From DATMER01 sp040349255 (lineage in GTDB: Bacteria; Acidobacteriota; Thermoanaerobaculia; Multivoradales; UBA5704): a DNA stretch of 64,000 bases. Location of the stretch: NCBI GenBank assembly GCA_040349255.1, contig JBEQUE010000211.1, positions 1 through 64,000 on the forward strand, written 5' to 3'. The notes under the pieces are model-generated. The model had not been told where the DNA came from and made no database searches. It was given only the letters and a program-made list of their open reading frames with translations. Positions 7,489 through 15,204 of the stretch are shown one piece after another (the first letter of the stretch is position 1; each line of letters opens with the position of its first letter). The position numbers and the translations under genes were made by a program.

Positions 7489-8729
7489 GAAGCCAGGGCC
7501 CTCTGAAGCTCCAGACCCCAGGCCAGCAGCTCTTCGTCCCGGTCCCAGCGGCCGGCGATCTGAAGCCCCATGGGCAGCCCGTCCGCATTGCGGCCGGCCG
7601 GAAGGCCGAGCACCGGCACGCGGGCATGGTTCCAGGGCAGGTTCATGACCGGATCACCGGTGGCCGCGAGACCCTTGGGCGCCGAGCCCTGGGCCGGCGG
7701 CGACAGCCAGAGGTCGATGCCGTTCTGATCCATGAGTTGCGCCAGCTCGTCGCGCAGCCGATCGCAGCCGTCCCGGTCGCTCCGGAGCTGCTCCTCGGAG
7801 ACCGCCTGGCCGCGCCGGATCAGGTCCACGGTCTGCGGCGCGTAAAGGTTTTCAAAGCGCGGGAACCAGTCCTTGTGGACCTCCGCCGCCTCGGCCGCCA
7901 CCAGCCGCCGGTGCCGCGTGTTGATGTCCTCGAAGTCCGCCATGGCCGGCACCGGACGCACCTCGAAATGCTCGGACAGGCGCCGGCAGGTCTCGCGGAA
8001 GTGTGCCAGCCCCTCCTCGAACGCGCGCTCCAGATACGGCCCTTCGGGGATGCCGAGCACCGGTCGGCGCGAAGGCGCCGCGGGCTTGTACCCGTCCATC
8101 AGGGCCGCCGCCGCGATCGTGGCGGTCTCCACGTCCGGCGTGAAGAACCCGATGTGATCGACGAAGGGCGCGAGCGGGATGACGCCTTCGGCCGAGATCC
8201 GGGCCCAGGTGGGCTTGAAGCCGACCACGCCGCAGTAGGCGGCGGGCCTCATGATCGATCCGATCGTCTGCGTGCCGAGCGCCACGGGGCAGTAGCCGGA
8301 GGCCACCGACGCGGCCGAGCCGCTACTCGATCCGCCCGGCGTATGCTCCGGGTTGTAGGGGTTGCGGGTCGGACCGGGCGCGAAGAAGGCGAACTCGGTC
8401 GAGACGACCTTGCCGAGGACCAGCGCGCCGAGGTCGAGCAGCCGGGTGACGGCCATGGACTGCGGACCTTTGAGCTCTTCCGGAGGCAGACGGCTGCCGG
8501 CCGTGGTCGGAAAGCCGTCCACGTGGAAGATGTCCTTGACGCCGATCAGCCAGCCGAACATCTCCGACCGGTCCGCTTGGTCCGGGTGCGTCGCGAGCGC
8601 CGCGTCAGCGTCGCGGTGCAGGCGCTCGAAGCGGCCCGTCTCCGGCATCAGCGCCTGGACCGCGGGCTCGCGCTCCTCGATCCTCGCCTTCGCCTGCTCG
8701 ATGTTCCCGTGGAGGTCGTCCACCTTCAT
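7485..8729 (-). CDS. Amidase signature family hydrolase
   Basis: About 414 aa starting MKVDDLHGNIEQAKARI at 8729; the open frame extends further upstream, but that part overlaps the CoxS gene. The Ser-cisSer-Lys triad is visible: Lys in LIGVKDIFHVDG, the GGSSSGSAASVASG Gly/Ser loop, and the nucleophilic Ser in GTQTIGSIMRPAAYCG. PGGSSSGSAA and VGFKPTWARIS are family hallmarks. It hydrolyses an amide bond in the cytoplasm and is embedded in the hydroxylase operon, with ATGA overlaps to CoxS upstream and to the FdrA-like gene downstream. It likely cleaves an amide or ureide generated during substrate breakdown, though the natural substrate cannot be read from sequence. Confidence 0.92.
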   Translation of the reverse strand: MKVDDLHGNIEQAKARIEEREPAVQALMPETGRFERLHRDADAALATHPDQADRSEMFGWLIGVKDIFHVDGFPTTAGSRLPPEELKGPQSMAVTRLLDLGALVLGKVVSTEFAFFAPGPTRNPYNPEHTPGGSSSGSAASVASGYCPVALGTQTIGSIMRPAAYCGVVGFKPTWARISAEGVIPLAPFVDHIGFFTPDVETATIAAAALMDGYKPAAPSRRPVLGIPEGPYLERAFEEGLAHFRETCRRLSEHFEVRPVPAMADFEDINTRHRRLVAAEAAEVHKDWFPRFENLYAPQTVDLIRRGQAVSEEQLRSDRDGCDRLRDELAQLMDQNGIDLWLSPPAQGSAPKGLAATGDPVMNLPWNHARVPVLGLPAGRNADGLPMGLQIAGRWDRDEELLAWGLELQRALAS

Positions 8730-9208
8730 TCGGTCCCTTTCCGTTCGGCCGCGAGCAGCACGGCGTCGACGATGTGTTGGTAGCCCGTGCAGCGACAGAG
8801 GTTGCCGGAGAGGGCGTGGCGCACCTCGTCCTCCGTCGGCTTCGGGTTCTCTTCGAGGAACGGCACCAGCGTCATGAGGAAACCCGGAGTGCAGAACCCG
8901 CACTGGAGGCCGTGGGACTCCCAGAACGCCTGCTGCAGCGGGTGGAGCTCGTTCGGCCCCGGCGCCAAGCCCTCGACCGTGGTGACCTCGTGGCCGTCGG
9001 CCTGGACGGCGAGCATGAGGCACGAGCGCACCGGCTGGCCGTCGAGCAGGACCGTACAGGCGCCGCACACGCCGTGCTCGCAGCCGACATGGGTGCCGGT
9101 GAGCCCGAGGTCGTGGCGCAGGAAGTCGGAAAGCAGGAGGCGCGGCTCGACCTGGCGCTCGGAGCTCTTCCCATTGACGGAGACCGTGACCCGGTGCTGA
9201 GCTGTCAT
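8726..9208 (-). CDS. [2Fe-2S] small subunit of molybdenum hydroxylase (CoxS-like)
   Basis: A 160-aa protein starting MTAQHRVTVSVNGKSSERQV at 9208. The N-terminal plant-type ferredoxin domain has Cys43, Cys48, Cys51 and Cys63 (CEHGVCGACTVLL and RSC). The C-terminal four-helix domain holds the second cluster with Cys103, Cys106, Cys138 and Cys140 (CGFCTPG, NLCRCTGY). Length and motifs match CoxS/XdhC exactly. It passes electrons from the molybdenum centre to the FAD subunit. The gene is coupled by ATGA overlaps to the CoxM-like gene upstream and the amidase downstream. Confidence 0.96.
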   Translation of the reverse strand: MTAQHRVTVSVNGKSSERQVEPRLLLSDFLRHDLGLTGTHVGCEHGVCGACTVLLDGQPVRSCLMLAVQADGHEVTTVEGLAPGPNELHPLQQAFWESHGLQCGFCTPGFLMTLVPFLEENPKPTEDEVRHALSGNLCRCTGYQHIVDAVLLAAERKGTE

Positions 9209-10095
9209 GCCGCTTCTCCTTTGGCCCGGGCGAAGGCGCGCCGCAGCGCGCGTCCGGTGACCACGCGGGCCAGATGGCGCTTGAAGTCGGACGACGCGTG
9301 GATGTCGCCCGTGGGGTCCATCTCGTCGCGGGAGGCCTTGTCCGCGGCCGCCGCGATCGCCTCGTCTCCGCCTTCGGTCCCGGCGAGCAGCCCGGCCGCG
9401 CCGCGGGCCTCGACGGGCCCGTCGCCGACGCTCAGATAGACCAGGCGGGCCTCGCGGCACCGGCCGGCGTCGTCCAGGGTCACCCGGGCCGCGACGCCGA
9501 CCTGGGCATAGTCGCCATGGCGCCGCGCCACTTCCAGGAACGCCCAGCCGGTGCGGGCCGGTGGAGCCGGGAGCGCGACCTCGACCAGCATCTCGTCGGG
9601 CTCCAGCAGCGTGGAGAACAGGCCGTTGAAGAAGTCGCGGGCCTCGACCCAGCGCTCGCCGGCGGAACGCCGGAGGCGGAACCGGGCGTCGAGCGCCACG
9701 GCCACGGCCGGCAGCTCGGCGGCCGGGTCGGCATGGGCGAGACTGCCGCCGACCGTCCCCCGGTTGCGGATCTGGGGATGGGCGATGAACGGCACGGTCT
9801 CGGCGAGGAGAGGCGAGAGCCGGGCCACGAGAGGATTGCGCTCCAGGGTGCGCTGGCGCGTCATGGCGCCGATCCGGAGGCCGCCGTCCTCCTCGCGGAC
9901 GTAGTCCAGCTCGCGGATGCGGTTGAGGTCCACCAGGAAGGCCGGCTGGGCGAGCCGGAAGTTCATCACCGGGATCAGGCTCTGCCCGCCGGCCAGCAGC
10001 TTGGTATCGCCGCCAGTGCCGCCGCTGCCGGCCAGGGCCTCCAAAGCGGCGTCCAGCGAGTCGGGCGCCAGGTACTCGAACGGGGCTGGCTTCAT
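9205..10095 (-). CDS. FAD-binding medium subunit of molybdenum hydroxylase (CoxM-like)
   Basis: A 296-aa protein starting MKPAPFEYLAPDSLDAALEA at 10095, preceded by AAGGAG seven bases upstream; an in-frame extension to 10218 lacks family similarity. FAD-binding motifs LLAGGQSLIPVMNFRL and IRNRGTVGGSLAHADPAAEL are intact. The C-terminal part is the CO dehydrogenase flavoprotein C domain with DIHASSDFKRHLARVV. This is the first gene of the minus-strand operon and so sets the promoter, which lies in the 121-bp divergent region shared with the plus-strand hydrolase gene at 10217. Confidence 0.95.
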   Translation of the reverse strand: MKPAPFEYLAPDSLDAALEALAGSGGTGGDTKLLAGGQSLIPVMNFRLAQPAFLVDLNRIRELDYVREEDGGLRIGAMTRQRTLERNPLVARLSPLLAETVPFIAHPQIRNRGTVGGSLAHADPAAELPAVAVALDARFRLRRSAGERWVEARDFFNGLFSTLLEPDEMLVEVALPAPPARTGWAFLEVARRHGDYAQVGVAARVTLDDAGRCREARLVYLSVGDGPVEARGAAGLLAGTEGGDEAIAAAADKASRDEMDPTGDIHASSDFKRHLARVVTGRALRRAFARAKGEAA

Positions 10096-10116
10096 GCCGG
10101 GTCTCCTTGAGCCGGG

Positions 10117-10186
10117 CCATTCTAACCGCTGACAGCGAAAGGAGCTACAGCGGAGCGCAGACAGGCTCCGGCGCCTGCTAGAATGG
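10117..10186. promoter_or_regulatory. Divergent promoter region with mirrored -10 boxes
   Basis: TAGAAT occurs on the plus strand at 10179-10184 and on the minus strand at 10119-10124. The surrounding CCATTCTA (10117-10124) and TAGAATGG (10179-10186) are perfect inverted copies. Each box sits about 24-33 bp upstream of its own start codon. No convincing -35 boxes are visible, so activator dependence or another sigma factor is possible. Confidence 0.4.
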
Positions 10187-10216
10187 AGGGCGGATGCTCT
10201 CGAAAGGGACCGCATC

Positions 10217-12079
10217 ATGAGGCATAGAGCCTTTCTCCTTGCAGTGCTCCTGGCGGCGGTCCTTGCGGCGATCCTGGCGGTTCTCTACTGGAGCCCGCCG
10301 CGGGCGCTGACGGCCGAAGCCGGATCCCCGCCGGTCGATCCGCCCAACGTGCTCCTGTTGACCCTGGACACCACCCGGGCCGATGCCCTCGGGGTGTTCG
10401 GCGGCCGGGGAGCGCACACGCCGGTGTTGGACGCCCTGGCGGCCCGCGGCACGCGCTGGGATCAGGCGATCACCTCGACGCCGCAGACCCTGCCGGCCCA
10501 CTCGTCCCTGTTCACCGGTCTCACACCCCCGGAGCACGGGGTCCTGGACAACGGCGCGGCCGCGCTCCCGAAGGACCTGTCGACCCTGGCCGAGGAGTTT
10601 TCGGCTCGCGGCTACGCGACCGCAGGGTTTGTGGCCGCGTCGGTCCTGGACGGCCGCTTCGGGACCTCCCAGGGATTCGGGGTGTACGACGACCGCATCC
10701 TGGCCGAGTCGGTTCCGGGTCACTCCGTCGGCCAGCGCGACGCGCGGGAGATGACCGACCTCGCTCTCTCGTGGCTGGGCGACGGCCCCAAGGGCAAGCC
10801 GGTCTTCCTGTGGGTCCACTACTTCGATCCTCACGCTCCGCATGCCGCCCCGGGCGTGAAGCCCGAGGCCGGCGTCGAGCAGCTTTATGCCGGCGAGGTG
10901 GCCTTGATGGACCGCGAGATCGGCCGCCTGCTCGCCGCGCTGCCCGGCGGCGCCGAGCGCTGGCTGATCGCCGCCGTGGGGGACCACGGCGAGGGTCTCG
11001 GCGAGCACGGCGAGCCACTCCACGGCATCTTTCTCTACCACTCCACCCTGCACGTCCCCCTGATCCTCGCCGGTCCCGGCGTGCCGCGCGGCGGGGTGGT
11101 CCGGGAGGCGGTGGCGGCGCGCCGTCTCGCCGCGACCCTGCTGCGCCTGGCTCCTCCCGGCCATGCCGCCGCATCCTTCGGCACGCCGCTCCCCGGATTG
11201 CCGGGGCTTCCGGGCAGCGCCCCGAGCCCGATCTACCTCATGAACCGGAACACCCTGAACGCCTACGGCTGGAGCCCGCTGGAAGGGATCTTCGACGGCC
11301 GTTTCAAGCTGATCGTGGCGCCGCGCCCGGAGCTCTATGACCTGGCCGCCGATCCCAAGGAGACGAGGAACCTGCTGGAGGGCCCTCCCGAGCAGCAGCA
11401 GCCGGCCCGCAGGTTGCGCCGGGAGCTGGCGGCGATGCGGAGCGCCTTCAAGGTCCGCTCGGCCGAGGAGGCCGATCCAGGGCTGGAGAGCGCTCTCCAG
11501 AGCCTCGGCTATCTCTCCGGTTCCGGCGCCAGCGGCAAGGGAACCCTCGATCCCAAGGACGGCGTGCTGCTGCTCGCCGAGCACGAATCCGCCCTCGCGC
11601 TGATGCGACAGAAGAACTGGCAACCGGCTCTCGTCAAGCTCACGGAGCTGGTGCGCCGGAACCCGGAGAACGTCAAGTTTCTGCTCGACCTGGGGACGGC
11701 TCAGCTTGCCAGCCGCCGGAACGACGAGGCCATCGCCACCTTCCGCCGGGCGGTCGAGGCAAACCCACGGCGCGCCGACTCGCACCGCCACCTCGCCGCC
11801 GCCTATCTCAAGCTGGATCGGAGGGAGGAAGCGCGCCAGGAGTTCGAGCTCACCCTGGCGCTGAACCCGCAGTTCTTCGAGGCCTGGTCGGGGCTCGTCG
11901 AGTTGGCCGAGAAAACGGGGAACCTCGCCGAGGTCCGCGCCGTCCTGACCCGGGCGCTGGCGGCCGGAACGCAGAGTCCGTCGCTCCTGGAGCGCCTGGC
12001 GGCGCTCGACGACACGGCCGGCGACACCGCGGCCGCCGAGCGCCACCGCGCGGAAGCACGAAGGATGACCGGGCGATAA
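10217..12079 (+). CDS. Sulfatase/alkaline-phosphatase superfamily hydrolase with C-terminal TPR repeats
   Basis: A 620-aa protein. Residues 5-24 form an N-terminal membrane anchor or signal. The alkaline-phosphatase fold begins at PPNVLLLTLDTTRAD with metal ligand Asp51. The sulfatase nucleophile site reads TPQTLPAHSSLFTG, with Thr91 where classical sulfatases have Cys or Ser, so formylglycine modification is not expected. The later VGDHGEGLGEHGEPLHG motif gives the second metal site. From about residue 440 there are TPR units (QKNWQPALVKLTELVRRNPE, NDEAIATFRRAVEANPRRAD, REEARQEFELTLALNPQ). Probably an extracytoplasmic phospho- or phosphono-transfer/hydrolysis enzyme with a protein-binding tail. 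A paralogue with the same architecture lies at 15205-17361. Confidence 0.88.
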   Translation: MRHRAFLLAVLLAAVLAAILAVLYWSPPRALTAEAGSPPVDPPNVLLLTLDTTRADALGVFGGRGAHTPVLDALAARGTRWDQAITSTPQTLPAHSSLFTGLTPPEHGVLDNGAAALPKDLSTLAEEFSARGYATAGFVAASVLDGRFGTSQGFGVYDDRILAESVPGHSVGQRDAREMTDLALSWLGDGPKGKPVFLWVHYFDPHAPHAAPGVKPEAGVEQLYAGEVALMDREIGRLLAALPGGAERWLIAAVGDHGEGLGEHGEPLHGIFLYHSTLHVPLILAGPGVPRGGVVREAVAARRLAATLLRLAPPGHAAASFGTPLPGLPGLPGSAPSPIYLMNRNTLNAYGWSPLEGIFDGRFKLIVAPRPELYDLAADPKETRNLLEGPPEQQQPARRLRRELAAMRSAFKVRSAEEADPGLESALQSLGYLSGSGASGKGTLDPKDGVLLLAEHESALALMRQKNWQPALVKLTELVRRNPENVKFLLDLGTAQLASRRNDEAIATFRRAVEANPRRADSHRHLAAAYLKLDRREEARQEFELTLALNPQFFEAWSGLVELAEKTGNLAEVRAVLTRALAAGTQSPSLLERLAALDDTAGDTAAAERHRAEARRMTGR

Positions 12080-12121
12080 ACCCGAGTCTCGAGTCTGCGG
12101 ACCGTCACCTCCACGAGCGAG

Positions 12122-12152
12122 CCCCGATCGGGCCCGATCGGGCCGATCGGGG
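12122..12152. repeat. 31-bp nested palindrome
   Basis: CCCCGATCGG (12122-12131) pairs with CCGATCGGGG (12143-12152), and the middle contains its own palindrome GCCCGATCGGGC. It lies between the TPR hydrolase stop and the TonB receptor start. No T-run follows, so it may be a rho-assisted stop, an mRNA stabiliser or an operator. TACAAT at 12169-12174, 17 bp downstream, could be a -10 box. Confidence 0.6.
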
Positions 12153-12225
12153 ATATAGCGCACAGTGGTACAATCCCGGCAGCCGTTGGCCCATCTCAAT
12201 CATTGCTTCATCAGTGGAGGTGCTC

Positions 12226-15201
12226 ATGCGCTTGGCCGTTCGAAACGTCCTTGTTGTGATCGCCATGCTTTTGTGTGCAGCCTCGCTCTTCGCGCAGTCA
12301 ACCACGGGCACCCTCGTCGGCACGGTCACGTCCGACGGCCAACCGTTGCCGGGAGTCACGGTCACTGTCACGTCCCCCGCCCTGCAGGGGAGCCGAACGA
12401 CGGTGACCGGCGAAGCCGGCGGCTACCACTTCCCCGCCCTTCCCCCCGGCGACTACACGGTGGCCTTCGATCTCGAGGGCATGCACAGGATCGAGAAGAG
12501 CGCCGTCGTCGGCCTCAGCCAGACAGCCCGCGCCGACGCCGAGATGACCCTCACCAGCCTGGCCGAAGAGATCACGGTCACGGCGGCGCCGCCGCCGGAG
12601 GTTGAAACGACCGAGGTCGCGGCGAGCTTCGACGTCGAGACCATCAATCAGCTCCCCACCGGCCGGACCATCGACGACATCGTGGCTCTCTCGCCGGGAG
12701 TGACGGAAGCGGGGCCGAACGACCAGATCACGATCTCGGGATCGATGTCCTTCGAGAGCCTCTTCCTGGTCAACGGCGTGGTGGTGAACGAGAACGTCCG
12801 CGGACAACCGAACCCGCTCTACATCGAGGACGCGGTCCAGGAGACCACCGTTCTCACCGGCGGAGTCTCGGCGGAGTTCGGCCGCTTCACCGGGGGCGTG
12901 GTCAGCACCGTGACCAAATCGGGGGGCAACGAGTTTTCCGGATCGCTGCGCGATTCGCTGACCAACTCCGACTGGACGGAAAAGTCCGACTTTGCCGCCC
13001 AGCTCGACCCCATCGACAGGACCAACAGCGTCTACGAAGGAACCCTGGGCGGGCGCATCCTCCGCGACCGCCTGTGGTTTTTCGCGGCCGCGCGGTCGGA
13101 AGACCGTGATACGGGTGCCCAGACCTTCGACACCAGCATTCCCTACGACACCACGGCGAACGACCGGCGGATCGAGGGCAAGCTCACCTGGCGGATCACG
13201 GACCAGCACACGCTCGTCGCGTCCTACATCGACAGCGATCTGGAGCGGCGGAATTTCGTCACCTCCGGTCGCATCGTCGACCTGCGCAGCCTCTCCTTCC
13301 GCGACGACCTCCGGGAGCTCCGGTCCCTCCATTACCAGGGTCTCTTCACGGACCGCTTCCTCGTCGAGGGCCAATACAGTGAGATGAAGCACGAGTTCGC
13401 CCTCGGGGCCAACACCCGCGACCTGATCGAGGGCACCCTGCTGCTCGACGCCAACACCGGCCAGCGCATGTGGTCGCCGACCTTCTGCGGCAGACCGTGC
13501 GGGGCCAAGGAGCGGAACAACGAGAGCTGGTTGGGAAAAGCGTCCTATCTGCTCAGCACCCGGGCGACCGGCAACCACAGCCTTGTCGGAGGCTTCGAGG
13601 AGTTCCACCAGAAGCGCAACGAGAACAACTTCCAGTCCGGCAGCGATCTTCGCATCCACGGCAACTTCATCTATTTCGGACAGGACGTCTTCTTCGGCGT
13701 GGATCCGGACTCCAGCGAGATCGAATGGGATCCCGTTCCCGCGCTGTCGAGCACTTCCGACTTCGCCACGCGCTCGTGGTTCCTCAACGACAAGTGGCAG
13801 TTGAACGGCCGCTGGAGCTTCAACGTGGGCGTTCGTTATGACGAGTCGTTCGGCACCGATCAGGCCGGGAACAAGACCGTCGACGACAGCGCTTTCAGCC
13901 CGCGCCTGGCGGCACGCTACGACCTGCGCGGCGACGGCAGGCACAACTTCAGCGCCACCTATGGCCGCTACGTCTCGAAGGTCGATCAAGGACCTGCCGA
14001 CAACACCGCCACCGCGGGCCGCTATGCCTCCTACTACTGGGATTACAAGGGCCCGGCCATCAACCCGGCAGGAACGCCGCGCGGCCAGCTCCTCCCGGTT
14101 TCCGAGGTCATCCGCCAGGTCTTCAACTGGTTCAATTCCGTCGGCGGCACGTCGAACCGGGACCCGAATCTCCTCAGCAGCGCCCACATCCCCGGAGTCA
14201 CCCTGCGTTTCGACGGGCCGCTCGCGGCGCCGTTCATGGATGAATACACCCTGGGCTACGGTGTGACGTTCACCGACCGCGGTTATCTGCGCGCCGATTA
14301 CATCGACCGGAGCTGGGGAGACTTCTACGTCGTGCGGCGGAACCTGCTGACCGGCAAGGCGACGGACCCGGACGGCGATCAGTTCGACCAGGGAGTGATC
14401 GGGAACAGCGATGACAACCTGAGCCGCGACTACCACGCGATCCAGCTCCAGGGCCGCTATCGACCCCTGAAACGACTCTCGATCGGCGGCAATTACACCT
14501 GGTCGAAGCTGCGCGGCAACGTCGAGGGAGAGACTCCGAGCTCCGCCACCAGCCTGGACAACGACCCCTTCATCAACCGGCCCGAGTACCAGGATTTCGA
14601 GCAGAACAACCCGGTCGGCTTTGTCGGCCCGGACATGCGCCACCGCGCCAATCTCTGGGCGCAATACGATCTGCCGACACGGGCGGGGGATTTCAATTTC
14701 ACGCTGCTGGAGCGGTATCACTCGGCGTTGCCCTACTCGGCCATCGGCTCGATCGACGTGCGGCGCGGGACGTCGACGGGGCCCGCCAACGGCGTGGTGA
14801 ACCCCGGCTACGTGACCCCGCCTTCCTCGGTGACCTACTACTTCAGCGACCGGGGCGGGTTCCGCCTCGACAACATCGCCTCGACCGACCTGGGAGTGAA
14901 CTGGTATGCGCCGCCGCTGCGCGGCGTGCGCTTCTTCGTCGAGGGCGACATCCTGAACCTGTTCAACGCACAGGGCCTGGAAGACCCGGACTTCATCGAC
15001 AAGACCGTGCTCACCCGCCGCCAGACATCGTGCATCCAGACGGGCACGAGCGAACGCTGTCTGCCCTTCAACCCGCTGGCCGGCGAGGTGCCGCGGGAGG
15101 GCGTGCACTGGCAGAAGGGACCCAATTTCGGGAAGCCCATGTCGGCGGATGCCTACCAGCTCCCCCGCACCTACCGCGTCTCGCTCGGTTTGAGGTTCTA
15201 G
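12226..15201 (+). CDS. TonB-dependent receptor with N-terminal carboxypeptidase-regulatory domain (Oar-like)
   Basis: About 991 aa from the ATG at 12226, preceded by GTGGAGGTG; an ATG four codons earlier lies inside that ribosome site. The signal peptide is MRLAVRNVLVVIAMLL and ends at SLFAQ. Next is a CarboxypepD_reg domain (GTVTSDGQPLPGVTVTVTSP), then a plug (INQLPTGRTIDDIVALSPGV, SAEFGRFTGGVVSTVTKSGG), then a large beta-barrel ending with the aromatic LGLRF. Such receptors import large substrates or act as outer-membrane adhesion/secretion receptors. It ends 3 bp before the stop of the convergent TPR hydrolase gene. The flanking hydrolases suggest it may import their substrate or product, but this is only context. 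Confidence 0.92.
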   Translation: MRLAVRNVLVVIAMLLCAASLFAQSTTGTLVGTVTSDGQPLPGVTVTVTSPALQGSRTTVTGEAGGYHFPALPPGDYTVAFDLEGMHRIEKSAVVGLSQTARADAEMTLTSLAEEITVTAAPPPEVETTEVAASFDVETINQLPTGRTIDDIVALSPGVTEAGPNDQITISGSMSFESLFLVNGVVVNENVRGQPNPLYIEDAVQETTVLTGGVSAEFGRFTGGVVSTVTKSGGNEFSGSLRDSLTNSDWTEKSDFAAQLDPIDRTNSVYEGTLGGRILRDRLWFFAAARSEDRDTGAQTFDTSIPYDTTANDRRIEGKLTWRITDQHTLVASYIDSDLERRNFVTSGRIVDLRSLSFRDDLRELRSLHYQGLFTDRFLVEGQYSEMKHEFALGANTRDLIEGTLLLDANTGQRMWSPTFCGRPCGAKERNNESWLGKASYLLSTRATGNHSLVGGFEEFHQKRNENNFQSGSDLRIHGNFIYFGQDVFFGVDPDSSEIEWDPVPALSSTSDFATRSWFLNDKWQLNGRWSFNVGVRYDESFGTDQAGNKTVDDSAFSPRLAARYDLRGDGRHNFSATYGRYVSKVDQGPADNTATAGRYASYYWDYKGPAINPAGTPRGQLLPVSEVIRQVFNWFNSVGGTSNRDPNLLSSAHIPGVTLRFDGPLAAPFMDEYTLGYGVTFTDRGYLRADYIDRSWGDFYVVRRNLLTGKATDPDGDQFDQGVIGNSDDNLSRDYHAIQLQGRYRPLKRLSIGGNYTWSKLRGNVEGETPSSATSLDNDPFINRPEYQDFEQNNPVGFVGPDMRHRANLWAQYDLPTRAGDFNFTLLERYHSALPYSAIGSIDVRRGTSTGPANGVVNPGYVTPPSSVTYYFSDRGGFRLDNIASTDLGVNWYAPPLRGVRFFVEGDILNLFNAQGLEDPDFIDKTVLTRRQTSCIQTGTSERCLPFNPLAGEVPREGVHWQKGPNFGKPMSADAYQLPRTYRVSLGLRF

Positions 15202-15204
15202 GAT

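Noticed and set aside
12298..15108. 936-codon minus-strand frame opposite the TonB receptor
   Set aside because: Antisense shadow with no domain; the plus strand encodes a complete receptor.
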